A DNA stretch of 64,000 bases from an uncultured Erythrobacter sp. GTDB lineage: Bacteria > Pseudomonadota > Alphaproteobacteria > Sphingomonadales > Sphingomonadaceae. Within the stretch, counting starts at the first letter, position 1; each line of letters begins with the position of its first letter. Under the pieces are notes generated by a model, which worked only from the letters and a program-made list of their open reading frames with translations, had not been told where the DNA came from and ran no database searches. The position numbers and the translations under genes are program-made. Positions 8,965 through 17,125 of the stretch are shown piece after piece. The DNA lies in contig NZ_OY284433.1 in the NCBI RefSeq assembly GCF_958304185.1, forward strand, positions 1,612,001 through 1,676,000, given 5' to 3'.

Positions 8965-9510
8965 ATGACCACCATCACCCTGCCCTTCGCCGCCGCCGCC
9001 GCCACCGCCAAGCCCGCCGCCAGCTTCGACATCGGCCCGGTCGCCCGCACCGCCATCAGCCTGTCTTGCTTCACCATGTGCTTTGCCGTGGCAGTGTCAC
9101 TGGGGAAGGCGGCGCTCGGCATGGTCGAGGGGATCGAGGCCTATGCCAAGCTGCCGATCATCCTCCACGTCGCCGCAGTGATCCCGGCGATCCCGCTCGG
9201 CGGTTGGCTGATGCTGGCGAAGAAGGGCACGCCGATGCACAAGCAGCTCGGCAAGGTCTGGCTGGTGTTGATGCTGATCACCGCCACCACCGCGATCTTC
9301 ATCCAGTCAAGCGGCACCTTCAGCTGGATTCACCTGTTCGTACCGCTGACCTTCCATGCCGCCTGGAAGGTGATGTCGACGGCGCGCAAAGGAGACATCA
9401 AGGCGCACAAAGCCCACCTGGTGCGCACCTATCTCACCGCGCTGATGATCCCCGGCATTGCCGCCTTCGCAGTGCCCGGGCGGCTGATGAACGTGATGCT
9501 GCTGGGTTGA
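8965..9510 (+). CDS. DUF2306-like small multi-pass membrane protein
   Basis: 181 residues with about four membrane segments. Features include LPIILHVAAVIPAIPLGGWLML, then the charged signature KKGTPMHKQLGKVWL, a second pair of spans (MLITATTAIFIQ, IHLFVPLTFHAAW) and HKAHLVRTYLTALMIPGI. The conserved His residues in the spans (LH near 68, IH, FH) are typical of DUF2306 proteins and could bind a metal or haem, but no function is established. AGGAGA sits 7 bases upstream of the start. The 165-bp gap to the divergent LytTR gene is the likely shared control region. Confidence 0.75.
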   Translation: MTTITLPFAAAAATAKPAASFDIGPVARTAISLSCFTMCFAVAVSLGKAALGMVEGIEAYAKLPIILHVAAVIPAIPLGGWLMLAKKGTPMHKQLGKVWLVLMLITATTAIFIQSSGTFSWIHLFVPLTFHAAWKVMSTARKGDIKAHKAHLVRTYLTALMIPGIAAFAVPGRLMNVMLLG

Positions 9511-9557
9511 GCCGAGCAGCCTTGCGCAGAGCGACGAGCGGCTTAGGGTGCGGCCCC

Positions 9558-11393
9558 ATGATCAAACTCGCCCCCCTGCTGCTCGCCGCAACCCCCCTTC
9601 TCGCTGCCCCCGTTTTGGCCGAGGACGCTCCCGCCAACCCCGCCACCAGCACCCCGGACGCCACCGCCGGGATCGGCCCCGGTGCGCGGCCCGTGGGAGC
9701 GCAATGGAGCCGCAGTCCGGTGATCGCCCCCAACGGCATGGCCGCGACCGCTCACCCGCTGGCCACCCAGATCGCGCTCGATATCCTGAAAGCGGGCGGA
9801 TCGGCGGTCGATGCAGCGATTGCCGCCAACGCAGCCCTCGGGTTGATGGAGCCCACCGGCAACGGCATCGGCGGCGATCTGTTCGCGATTGTCCATGATC
9901 CCAAGACCGGTCAGCTTGTCGGCATCAACGGATCGGGCCGCTCGCCCAGTGGCCAGACGCTCGATCAGCTCAAGGCCAAGCTGCCCGACGGCGCGACCAG
10001 TCTGCCCCCCGTCGGCGTGCTGCCCGTCACCATCCCCGGCACGGTGGATGCGTGGTTCGATCTCCATGCGCGTTACGGCAAGCTGCCGATGGCCGACGTC
10101 CTCGCCCCCACCATCCGCTATGCCCGCGAAGGCCACCCGGTCGCCCCGGTGATCGCGATGTATATGGAGCGCGGGCTCAAGAACTACGAACGCCAGCGCG
10201 CCACCACTCCGTTTGATTTCACCAATGCCCGCGCGACCTATTTCAAGGAAGACCGCGCGCTGCGCCCCGGCGAGATGTTCCGCAACCCCGATCTTGCGAA
10301 CACGCTGGAGCGGATCGCCAAGAATGGCCGCGACGAATTCTACGCGGGAGCAACCGCGCGCACGATGGTCGATTATCTGCGGCGGCAGGGCAGCGCCTAC
10401 ACCGTTGAAGACTTCGCCGCGCATGACAGCACGTGGGTCGATGTCGCCTGCGTGGAATACCGCAAGGGGTATGAGCTGTGCGAGCTGCCGCCGAACTCGC
10501 AAGGCTTCGCGGCGCTCCAGATGGTCAACATCCTGAAGAATGTCGACCTCAGCCAGTGGGAGCGCGGCAGCTCCGAGGTCATCCACTACATCACCGAAGC
10601 CAAGCGGCTCGCCTTTGAAGATGCCGCGCGCTTCTACGCCGATCCGGCCTTCGCCCGCGCGCCCGCAGAACTGCTGAGCGACGCATACGGCAAGCAGCGT
10701 TTCGCCCTGATCGACCCGGCAAAAGCCACCCCCGCCTTCACCCCCGGCGCGCTGATCGCGCCCAAGCTGGAGGGGCCGGGCGACACCACCTACCTCACCG
10801 TCGCCGACAAGGACGGGATGATGGTGAGCCTCATCCAGTCGAATTATCGCGGCATGGGCGGCGGGCTGGTGGCCGATGGGCTCGGCTACATGTTCCAGGA
10901 TCGGGGGGAACTTTACAGCCTCGATCCCGCGCACCCCAATGCCTATGCGCCCGCTAAGCGTCCGTTCCAGACGATCATCCCGGCCTTCATCCGCAAGGAC
11001 GGCAAGCCGTGGATGAGCTTCGGGCTGATGGGCGGCGGGATGCAGCCGCAGGGCCATGTGCAGGTGCTGATCAACCTCGTCGATTACGGGATGAATCTGC
11101 AAGAGGCAGGCGACGCGGCGCGCCTGCACCACGATGGCGGGCGCCAGCCGACCGACGCGCTCGCGGGCAGCCCCGCCGACACCGCGCCGGTCGATATGCT
11201 CGGCGTGCTCCAGCTCGAACCCGGCATTCCGGCGGCGACAGTCGAAGCCTTGCGGGCGATGGGCCACAATGTCGAGGTGGAGGGCACCGGCATACCCTTC
11301 GGCGGTTATCAGGCGATCGTGCGCGATCCGGTGAGCGGCGTCTACACCGGCGCGACCGAGATGCGGAAGGACGGGCAAGCCAGCGGCTACTGA
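9558..11393 (+). CDS. ggt: Gamma-glutamyltransferase (glutathione hydrolase proenzyme)
   Basis: 611 residues with a cleaved signal peptide (about 1-21, ending PVLAE), so it is periplasmic. The proenzyme autocleaves before the nucleophile, predicted here as T410 in GDTTYLTVAD; the more common form is TTHxSVVD. Other family marks are MAATAHPLATQIALDILKAGGSAVDAAIAA, EPTGNGIGGDLFAI, LPPNSQGFAALQMVNIL and the small-subunit NYRGMGGG. It splits glutathione and gamma-glutamyl peptides. The start is set by the signal peptide. The neighbours give no further hint about its role. Confidence 0.93.
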   Translation: MIKLAPLLLAATPLLAAPVLAEDAPANPATSTPDATAGIGPGARPVGAQWSRSPVIAPNGMAATAHPLATQIALDILKAGGSAVDAAIAANAALGLMEPTGNGIGGDLFAIVHDPKTGQLVGINGSGRSPSGQTLDQLKAKLPDGATSLPPVGVLPVTIPGTVDAWFDLHARYGKLPMADVLAPTIRYAREGHPVAPVIAMYMERGLKNYERQRATTPFDFTNARATYFKEDRALRPGEMFRNPDLANTLERIAKNGRDEFYAGATARTMVDYLRRQGSAYTVEDFAAHDSTWVDVACVEYRKGYELCELPPNSQGFAALQMVNILKNVDLSQWERGSSEVIHYITEAKRLAFEDAARFYADPAFARAPAELLSDAYGKQRFALIDPAKATPAFTPGALIAPKLEGPGDTTYLTVADKDGMMVSLIQSNYRGMGGGLVADGLGYMFQDRGELYSLDPAHPNAYAPAKRPFQTIIPAFIRKDGKPWMSFGLMGGGMQPQGHVQVLINLVDYGMNLQEAGDAARLHHDGGRQPTDALAGSPADTAPVDMLGVLQLEPGIPAATVEALRAMGHNVEVEGTGIPFGGYQAIVRDPVSGVYTGATEMRKDGQASGY

Positions 11394-11503
11394 TCCGTCC
11401 GCCTGCCCGTGCCGCGGGGCGGTGTTTTGCGTTAACGAGGCCTTCATCGAATCTACGTAAACCCCTGTTATAAATCCGGGATTTCTCTGACAGGGCCGCA
11501 TTC

Positions 11504-12337
11504 ATGTCGCTGATTGACCCCACCTCCTTGCCCCATCTGGGCGAGCGTTATCCGTGCAGTCCAGGGCGATTGCGCCACCATCTCGCTGCCGAGGGACTGC
11601 TCGGCTTTGACGCGCTGGCCACCGCCGCGCGCGCGCTGCCGCGCAAGCATGTCGTACGGCGCGTCCACAATGCCAGCAATGGCGAGGCTTTTCGTGTGCT
11701 GGACAGTGGCGCGCACCTCGCTAACGCAATTGCCGCAGGCGGCGCGGGCTCGGGCTGGATCATGCTCAGTCATATCCAGCAATTGCCCGCCTACCGCGCG
11801 CTGATCGAACGCCTGCTGGGAGAGATTGCCCCCGTCATCGGCTCAGCGGCCGAGGCGGTGCGCGACATCAACGGCTTCGTCTTCATTTCCGCGCCCGGCA
11901 CCCACACCCCGTTCCACTTCGATGCCGAGTATAGCATCCTGTTCCAGATTGCCGGAGACAAGGTGTTGGCCGCCTATCCGCCCGCCCCGCCTTTCCTCGA
12001 TCTGGCACGGCGCGAAGCCTATCACCGCACGGGTGAGAACTTGCTCGAATGGAAGCATGATTACGCCGCGCGGGGCGAACAGCATCTGCTGGCGCGGGGC
12101 GATGCGCTGTTCCTGCCCTATGCCGCGCCGCATTGGATCCATGCCGGTTACAAGCCCTCGATCTCGCTGTCGGTGACGTGGCAATGCCGCAAGAGCCGCG
12201 CGATTGCCGATGCCTTGAGCCTCAACCCGTTGCTGCGCCGCGTCGGCCTGCCCGCCTATGATCCGGTCGCGCGGCCCAGCGCGCCCCGGCTGCGCGCCGC
12301 GGCGAGCCGGATCGGCCAGAGGATCGGGCTGGTATGA
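11504..12337 (+). CDS. JmjC/cupin-like Fe(II)/2-oxoglutarate-type protein
   Basis: 277 residues. The core reads FVFISAPGTHTPFHFDAEYSIL, with the metal-binding H138-x-D140, and later LFLPYAAPHWIHAGYK with the second His (H213, or H210). This layout, plus VLAAYPPAP between the metal ligands, matches cupin-like JmjC hydroxylases found near TonB receptors and regulators in alphaproteobacteria. No DNA-binding domain is visible. It may hydroxylate a protein or small molecule, but the substrate is unknown. The start at 11504 follows a 110-bp gap after ggt that includes AT-rich promoter-like sequence (TTATAAAT). Confidence 0.75.
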   Translation: MSLIDPTSLPHLGERYPCSPGRLRHHLAAEGLLGFDALATAARALPRKHVVRRVHNASNGEAFRVLDSGAHLANAIAAGGAGSGWIMLSHIQQLPAYRALIERLLGEIAPVIGSAAEAVRDINGFVFISAPGTHTPFHFDAEYSILFQIAGDKVLAAYPPAPPFLDLARREAYHRTGENLLEWKHDYAARGEQHLLARGDALFLPYAAPHWIHAGYKPSISLSVTWQCRKSRAIADALSLNPLLRRVGLPAYDPVARPSAPRLRAAASRIGQRIGLV

Positions 12338-12357
12338 AGCCGTTCGGCGAGGCGCGC

Positions 12358-14319
12358 CTAGGCCGGTAGCGTCAGGTGCTTGGCGCCGAACACCGATTGC
12401 CAGCTAGAGATTTCCTCGACCACGGCTTCATCCAGCGCGTGGATCAGATCGGCGGTCGCGCCATAGGTCAGTGCGGCGGGTGCGCCTGACAGCAGCAGAC
12501 CGATCCGCGCCTCGATCTCGCGCAGCTTCTCCGCCGCCACCTGCGAGATCGCAGCGAAGCGTTCGAAATCGCCGAAGTAGCGGATCCCGGCAAGGTTCGC
12601 GCCCAGCGTCGGGAAGGCCACGCCGCAGAAGGTGAAGAACGGCGACCAATCGGCCGCAAGATGCTTGGGCACGATCCCGGCAAGGCCTGCGCCCTTCAGC
12701 GCCAGATAGGCCATGACCGATGCGACCGCGAGCGCGAAGCAGGTCTCCGCCGCCTTGTCCAACCGGTGGTGCACCCGCTCCAGCCGGTGGGCCTTGGCCT
12801 CGTGATAGCCGGCCTGCGCGGTGACATGCGGCAAAACAACGCCGGTCAGCCCCGCGCGCAGATAGTCGCGCGTCACCTGAACCTGCGGCAGGCCAACATC
12901 GCGCAGGGCATGGCGGGCGAAGTGTTCGGGCCACTCGGCACCGTCACCGCTGCGCGCCCAGCGCCCCGTCGGCCGCGCGACGCCCAGCAGCAACAGCGCG
13001 GGCGCATGGCGCAGATATTCGGCCACGCGCCGCATCGCGAACCAGCGCCGGTGCCAGCCCAGCCGTGATCCCGCCGCCGTCATCACCAGAATCCCGCCCA
13101 GCAGCAGCAGCTCAACCAGCGCGAAGGCCCATTTGATATCGCCCATCCCGGTGGGCAGGAAAGCGATCCCGATCATCACCGCCAGCGCGGCGAGCACGAA
13201 ATTGACCGTCATCCCGCTGCGATAGGCATCGGCGAGGCGGCTCGCGATACCATCGGCCCAGGCGAACAGTGGCAGCACATCCTCGGCCAGCTGGCGCTTC
13301 ACTTGCGCATCGCCGCCCGGCATGGCCTGCGCCGCCGCCATCACGCCTGCACCGCTGCCGGTAGCGATTGCGCCGGGCGCTTCATAGGTGGTCTTGAGCG
13401 AGGCGAACGGGCTGCCTCCGCCGCCGAACATCCGCTCGACCCGGCGATAGAGGCCGAATGCGCGCGAGCTGTGCGGGCGCCATTGTTCCTTGGTGAGGGT
13501 GGCAGGGCTCCAGTCCTCCACCACCACAGCAGCGCGGATGATCGCTTCTAGCCGCGCACAATCGGGCTCCCCGTCGCAATCGGGCTGGGCCAGTTCCTCG
13601 GGCCGGGTGAGGATGCGCCAGGCTTCGGGCGCGGCGGGATCGATCAGCAGCACCGGCGTTCCCATCTGGAGCGCGGCGACGACGGTGTGGCCGGTTCCGC
13701 CGGGTAGATTGGCGACCTTGCCGTCCCACACGGCGATGACGAGATCGGTGCGCTCGATCATCACGCGCCCCGCCAGCGCGACATTGTCCGACGCCAGCGC
13801 TTCGAAAGCGCGCGCGGCGGCGCGGTCCTCCGGGTCGGCGATGACGGCGCGCCACAGCGTTTCCACCTCGGCATCGCGGTCAGCGAGTTCGAACAGGCAG
13901 GCGCGCGCAGTGACCGCGCGGATCGCGGCGGCCTTGGCCTCGACCGCAGGATCGCTCGCCATGCCGCCCGCGAGCAGTGCATCTGCATCGGCCAGCGTTT
14001 CAGGGTGGGCGTTGATCGCGCAATTGAGCCCCGCGCCGAACGGCATCGGCACCGCCAGTTCCCAGCCCTGCGCCAGTGCGAGCTCGGCAGCGACCTGGTC
14101 CGTCCCGTCGACCATCAGGCTGTGCAGCCGCACCGCCCCGTGCGTCCCGGGCAAGCTTGCCGCAATCGCCTCAATCCGGGCGAACAACGCGGCGAGCGCA
14201 GCCGCAATCGCCGCCGCATGGGCGCGGTACGAGGGATTGGAGGCGCGGTGCCCCGTAATGCCCAGCGCCAGATGCGGTTGCCAGCTGTCATGAATCCGGG
14301 CGGGCAGATGGGAAGGCAT
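12358..14319 (-). CDS. SLOG-like nucleotide-sensor domain fused to four membrane segments
   Basis: 653 residues. The N-terminal half looks like a SLOG (LOG/DprA-type Rossmannoid) domain. Residues 19-25 read LGITGHR, 67-74 SLMVDGTD, 190-200 RTDLVIAVWDG, and 207-227 contain the hallmark GGTGHTVVAALQMGTPVLLID. SLOG domains bind nucleotide-derived signals or cleave nucleosides. Predicted spans are 371-388, 397-416, 524-545 and 558-580. After span 2 comes WHRRWFAMRRVAEYLRHAP and after span 4 a helix with ERFAAISQVAAEKLREIEARI; both resemble SLATT/DUF4231-type 2TM modules that accompany SLOG proteins. The start is set at MPSHLPAR: the earlier Met at 14475 would overlap the divergent gene. Function not established. 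Confidence 0.65.
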   Translation of the reverse strand: MPSHLPARIHDSWQPHLALGITGHRASNPSYRAHAAAIAAALAALFARIEAIAASLPGTHGAVRLHSLMVDGTDQVAAELALAQGWELAVPMPFGAGLNCAINAHPETLADADALLAGGMASDPAVEAKAAAIRAVTARACLFELADRDAEVETLWRAVIADPEDRAAARAFEALASDNVALAGRVMIERTDLVIAVWDGKVANLPGGTGHTVVAALQMGTPVLLIDPAAPEAWRILTRPEELAQPDCDGEPDCARLEAIIRAAVVVEDWSPATLTKEQWRPHSSRAFGLYRRVERMFGGGGSPFASLKTTYEAPGAIATGSGAGVMAAAQAMPGGDAQVKRQLAEDVLPLFAWADGIASRLADAYRSGMTVNFVLAALAVMIGIAFLPTGMGDIKWAFALVELLLLGGILVMTAAGSRLGWHRRWFAMRRVAEYLRHAPALLLLGVARPTGRWARSGDGAEWPEHFARHALRDVGLPQVQVTRDYLRAGLTGVVLPHVTAQAGYHEAKAHRLERVHHRLDKAAETCFALAVASVMAYLALKGAGLAGIVPKHLAADWSPFFTFCGVAFPTLGANLAGIRYFGDFERFAAISQVAAEKLREIEARIGLLLSGAPAALTYGATADLIHALDEAVVEEISSWQSVFGAKHLTLPA

Positions 14320-14467
14320 GAGGCGCGGCGTCTCCCGCCCGCGCGCAGCCGCAGGCTTGGCAACGTGCTTAATCGCACGCCCCGCCCGCTTACAAGCGCC
14401 GATACGGAAGGTTTGACGATCCTTCGGGAAAAGCGCAGTATTTGCACAAGCTTGGGGGAGCTTTTCG

Positions 14468-16777
14468 ATGCGCAAATCTCTCGCGGCGCTGTGGGGCGCG
14501 ATATTGACCGGATTGCTGGCAGCGGCCTCGCCCGTTGCGGCCGAAGATGCGCCGATCCCGCGCGTCTATCCGCCCACCGGTTTCGAACGCGCCTATACCG
14601 GCAAGTCGCCCGAAACCCTCACCCGCGAGGCCCAGGAGACCGACAGTTTTGCCGCCGCTTGCGATGCCGGAGACCTGACCGGCTGCACCGCACTGGGCAC
14701 CGCTTTCGAGACGGGCAAGGGCCGTCCGCAAAGCCGCCCCGTGGCGGAATTGCTCTACCGTCAGGCGTGCGAGGGCGAGGCAGCGGAAGGCTGCTACCGG
14801 CTGGGCAAGCTGCTGCGCTTTGCCGACGATCGCGGCGACTGGGGCCAAAGCGCGCCGCTATTCGTGCGCGCTTGCGATCTGGGTTCAGCTTCCGGGTGCG
14901 ATGCGCAGGCGAATGATCTGGAAGCGGGCGTTACCGGCGTCTCCGATCCCGACGCCGCACTCGCGCTGCGCCGCGCAACCTGCGCGGGCGGGAGCGCGCC
15001 GAGCTGCTCTACCCTCGCCGCCGAACTCATGCGCACCGATCGCAGCGCCGAGGAACAGGCCGAGGGCTTGGCCCTGCTCGACCGGCAATGCCGTGCGGGC
15101 GAGAGCCGGGATTGCAGCGATGCCACGCGGCATTGGATCGGCGCCGAGGGCCGCTTCGGGCCGCGCGCCCGCGAATATCAGTCGCTCGGATGCCGGGCAG
15201 GCGATGCATGGGTCTGCGCCGAGATCGGCAAACGGGCTTTGCGCAACGGCATCGGGCCGGAGGCACGCGAAGCAGGCGTTGCGTTCTATCAGCGCGCCTG
15301 CGAGCTCAGCCCCTATCATTGCGACGACGCCAAGGCCGTCCGCGACGAGCCTGACCAGCGCGCCGCTTGCGACCTTGGGGAACGCTCCGCCTGCATCGTG
15401 ATCGCCAAGCAATACGCCCGGCAGGGCGGCCCGCTGGAGGATTTGCCACGCGGGATTGAGCTGCTCAGCGCGGCGTGCCTGACCGCCGGGAGCGGGGACG
15501 AGGCGCAGGAGCTGTGCGAGACCGCGGGCAATCTGGCGCTGGATCAGGCTGTCAATGGCACCGACGAAGCCCGGGCCGCCGCCGATCCGGCGCGGATCGA
15601 TGGGCTCTACACCGCGGCCTGCGCGGCGGGATCGAACAGCGCCTGCATGAACCTGGCCGACGCGCTCTGGTCCGGCGCGATCCTGCCCGCTGATCAGCCG
15701 CGCGCGCTCGCCCTGTATGAAGCCCTGTGCGACGCGGACTATTCGAGTGGCTGCACGGGCCTTCGCAAGGCGATCCGCACCGATCCCGGCGCGCCGCTGC
15801 TGGTGGCAGGCGGCGACCTGTCTCCGCCCGAATTCAGCGCCGAGGAGATCGCCGAACAGCAGCGGGCCGCCGAGGAAGAACGCCTGCGCAAGGAAGCGGA
15901 AGAAAACGCGCGCGCCTGCACCACCACGACGGTCGAATTTCGCGGCGTGATCTATACCGATACCATCTGCGTTCAGGTGGCGGCGGTGATCGATGGGTTT
16001 GCGGTCAACATCGGCGACGCGCCGTGGCAAGCGCTGCTGTGGCGGCCCGAGAAACTGGGCCGCAAGCGCCTGACCCCGGCCCAGCGGGTGCTATGCGGCG
16101 GGGCGGTGATCCGCACCGGCTGGGTGCTGACCGCAGCGCATTGCCTGACCGATGAGGGCGGGGTCCCGGTGCTGACCGGCGGACATCGTATCCGCCTCGG
16201 GCTCTACAATCCGCTCGATGATGAGGGCTACACCTACCGCATCCTGCGCGTGATCCCGCATCCCGATTTCCAGCCATCGACCTTCGCCTTCGATATCGCG
16301 CTGGTGCAATATGATCCCAAAGGCGAGAAATTGGGCGGCCAAGTCTATCCGATTGCGCGCATCCGGCTCGATCCGCAGCCGATCACCGCTCGCACGATCC
16401 GGGCGCGGATGCCGGCCTATACCTTCGGCTGGGGCCGCACTGCGCTGGAAGGCGGCGCCCCGCCCGAAGAACTACGCGGCGCGCGGCTGGAATTGCGCGA
16501 TCTGGACAGCTGCACCCGCCTCACCAGCTTCCGCGACAAGCGCCGCGACGCAGTGCTCTGCGCTGCCGGAGCGCGCGGCGAACAGGCGTGCTTTGGTGAC
16601 AGCGGCGGGCCGCTGATCACCTATGGCGACGCGGGCGGCGTGCCGACTTTGCTGGGTGTGGTGAGCGCCGGGGTGAAGTGCGGGCGGACCAGCGTGCCGA
16701 GCCGCTTCACCCGGATTGCCCATCCACTGGTGCAGCGCTGGCTCAATTCGGTCCTGCCGGGTCCCAGCAGGCGTTAG
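14468..16777 (+). CDS. Secreted Sel1-like-repeat protein fused to a trypsin-type serine protease
   Basis: 769 residues. A signal peptide (1-25, ending SPVAAE) is followed by Cys-rich Sel1/Hcp-like repeats (about 60-435, such as GDLTGCTALGTAFETG and EGCYRLGKLL). A coiled-coil-like charged stretch (AEEIAEQQRAAEEERLRKEAEE) comes next, then an S1 protease domain (about 500-765). The triad is complete: H558 (LTAAHC), D609 (FDIALVQYD) and S712 (GDSGGP). The Cys pairs point to an oxidising periplasm. GGGGGAG lies 8 bases before the ATG. It is divergent from the SLOG-membrane gene across 148 bp. The fusion order is unusual; the repeats may bind the substrate or partner. Confidence 0.85.
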   Translation: MRKSLAALWGAILTGLLAAASPVAAEDAPIPRVYPPTGFERAYTGKSPETLTREAQETDSFAAACDAGDLTGCTALGTAFETGKGRPQSRPVAELLYRQACEGEAAEGCYRLGKLLRFADDRGDWGQSAPLFVRACDLGSASGCDAQANDLEAGVTGVSDPDAALALRRATCAGGSAPSCSTLAAELMRTDRSAEEQAEGLALLDRQCRAGESRDCSDATRHWIGAEGRFGPRAREYQSLGCRAGDAWVCAEIGKRALRNGIGPEAREAGVAFYQRACELSPYHCDDAKAVRDEPDQRAACDLGERSACIVIAKQYARQGGPLEDLPRGIELLSAACLTAGSGDEAQELCETAGNLALDQAVNGTDEARAAADPARIDGLYTAACAAGSNSACMNLADALWSGAILPADQPRALALYEALCDADYSSGCTGLRKAIRTDPGAPLLVAGGDLSPPEFSAEEIAEQQRAAEEERLRKEAEENARACTTTTVEFRGVIYTDTICVQVAAVIDGFAVNIGDAPWQALLWRPEKLGRKRLTPAQRVLCGGAVIRTGWVLTAAHCLTDEGGVPVLTGGHRIRLGLYNPLDDEGYTYRILRVIPHPDFQPSTFAFDIALVQYDPKGEKLGGQVYPIARIRLDPQPITARTIRARMPAYTFGWGRTALEGGAPPEELRGARLELRDLDSCTRLTSFRDKRRDAVLCAAGARGEQACFGDSGGPLITYGDAGGVPTLLGVVSAGVKCGRTSVPSRFTRIAHPLVQRWLNSVLPGPSRR

Positions 16778-16782
16778 GGTCG

Positions 16783-16821
16783 CCCTTGCGCGCTGTTTCA
16801 AGGGAAACATTCGCGCAAGGG
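16783..16821. terminator. Bidirectional hairpin between protease gene and lipoprotein gene
   Basis: A 10-bp stem (CCCTTGCGCG / CGCGCAAGGG) with a 19-base loop lies between two convergent stop codons, 6 bases after the protease gene stop. Confidence 0.6.
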
Positions 16822-16833
16822 GACGCCTTTCAA

Positions 16834-17079
16834 TTACTCAGTGGCGGTTTCCGCTTCGCCGGCGGCTGCTGCCGGGGCGCCCGGGCCGATCGGGTTACCG
16901 GTCGGGTCGAGCCCTTCGGCAGCCGCGGCCGCATCGTCAGCTGCCGGGGTTTCGGTGGCCGGTGCCATCATTTCCTCGGCAGTCGGCTCAGCCACAGGTG
17001 CTTCTTCCTTCTTGGCGCCGCACGCCGACAGCGCCAGCGCGCCAGCGGCCAACGCCGCTACAGTCATGATTTTCTTCAT
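16834..17079 (-). CDS. Small Ala/Glu/Pro-rich lipoprotein
   Basis: 81 residues. The start is MKKIMTVAALAAGALALSAC, a lipoprotein signal with lipobox LSAC and the lipidated cysteine at 20. The mature part is low complexity, rich in Ala, Glu, Pro and Thr, with no recognisable fold. An upstream Met in the same frame (17136) is unlikely because it would precede the signal peptide. It lies 46 bp downstream of the TIR-domain gene on the same strand and may be co-transcribed. It is probably a periplasmic-facing lipoprotein; no function can be assigned. Confidence 0.7.
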   Translation of the reverse strand: MKKIMTVAALAAGALALSACGAKKEEAPVAEPTAEEMMAPATETPAADDAAAAAEGLDPTGNPIGPGAPAAAAGEAETATE

Positions 17080-17125
17080 ACAATTTCCCCTCTTGCCGCC
17101 CCCATGTGGGCCGGGTGGGAAGCTA

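Noticed and set aside
9543-11501. 652-codon minus-strand frame opposite ggt
   Set aside because: Composition (His/Arg/Gly/Ala runs) is that of antisense translation; ggt on the plus strand has all family motifs.
14319-14475. Extended N-terminus of the SLOG-membrane protein (Met at 14475)
   Set aside because: It would overlap the start of the divergent protease gene and remove the shared promoter region; the added 52 residues are basic and unlike a domain.
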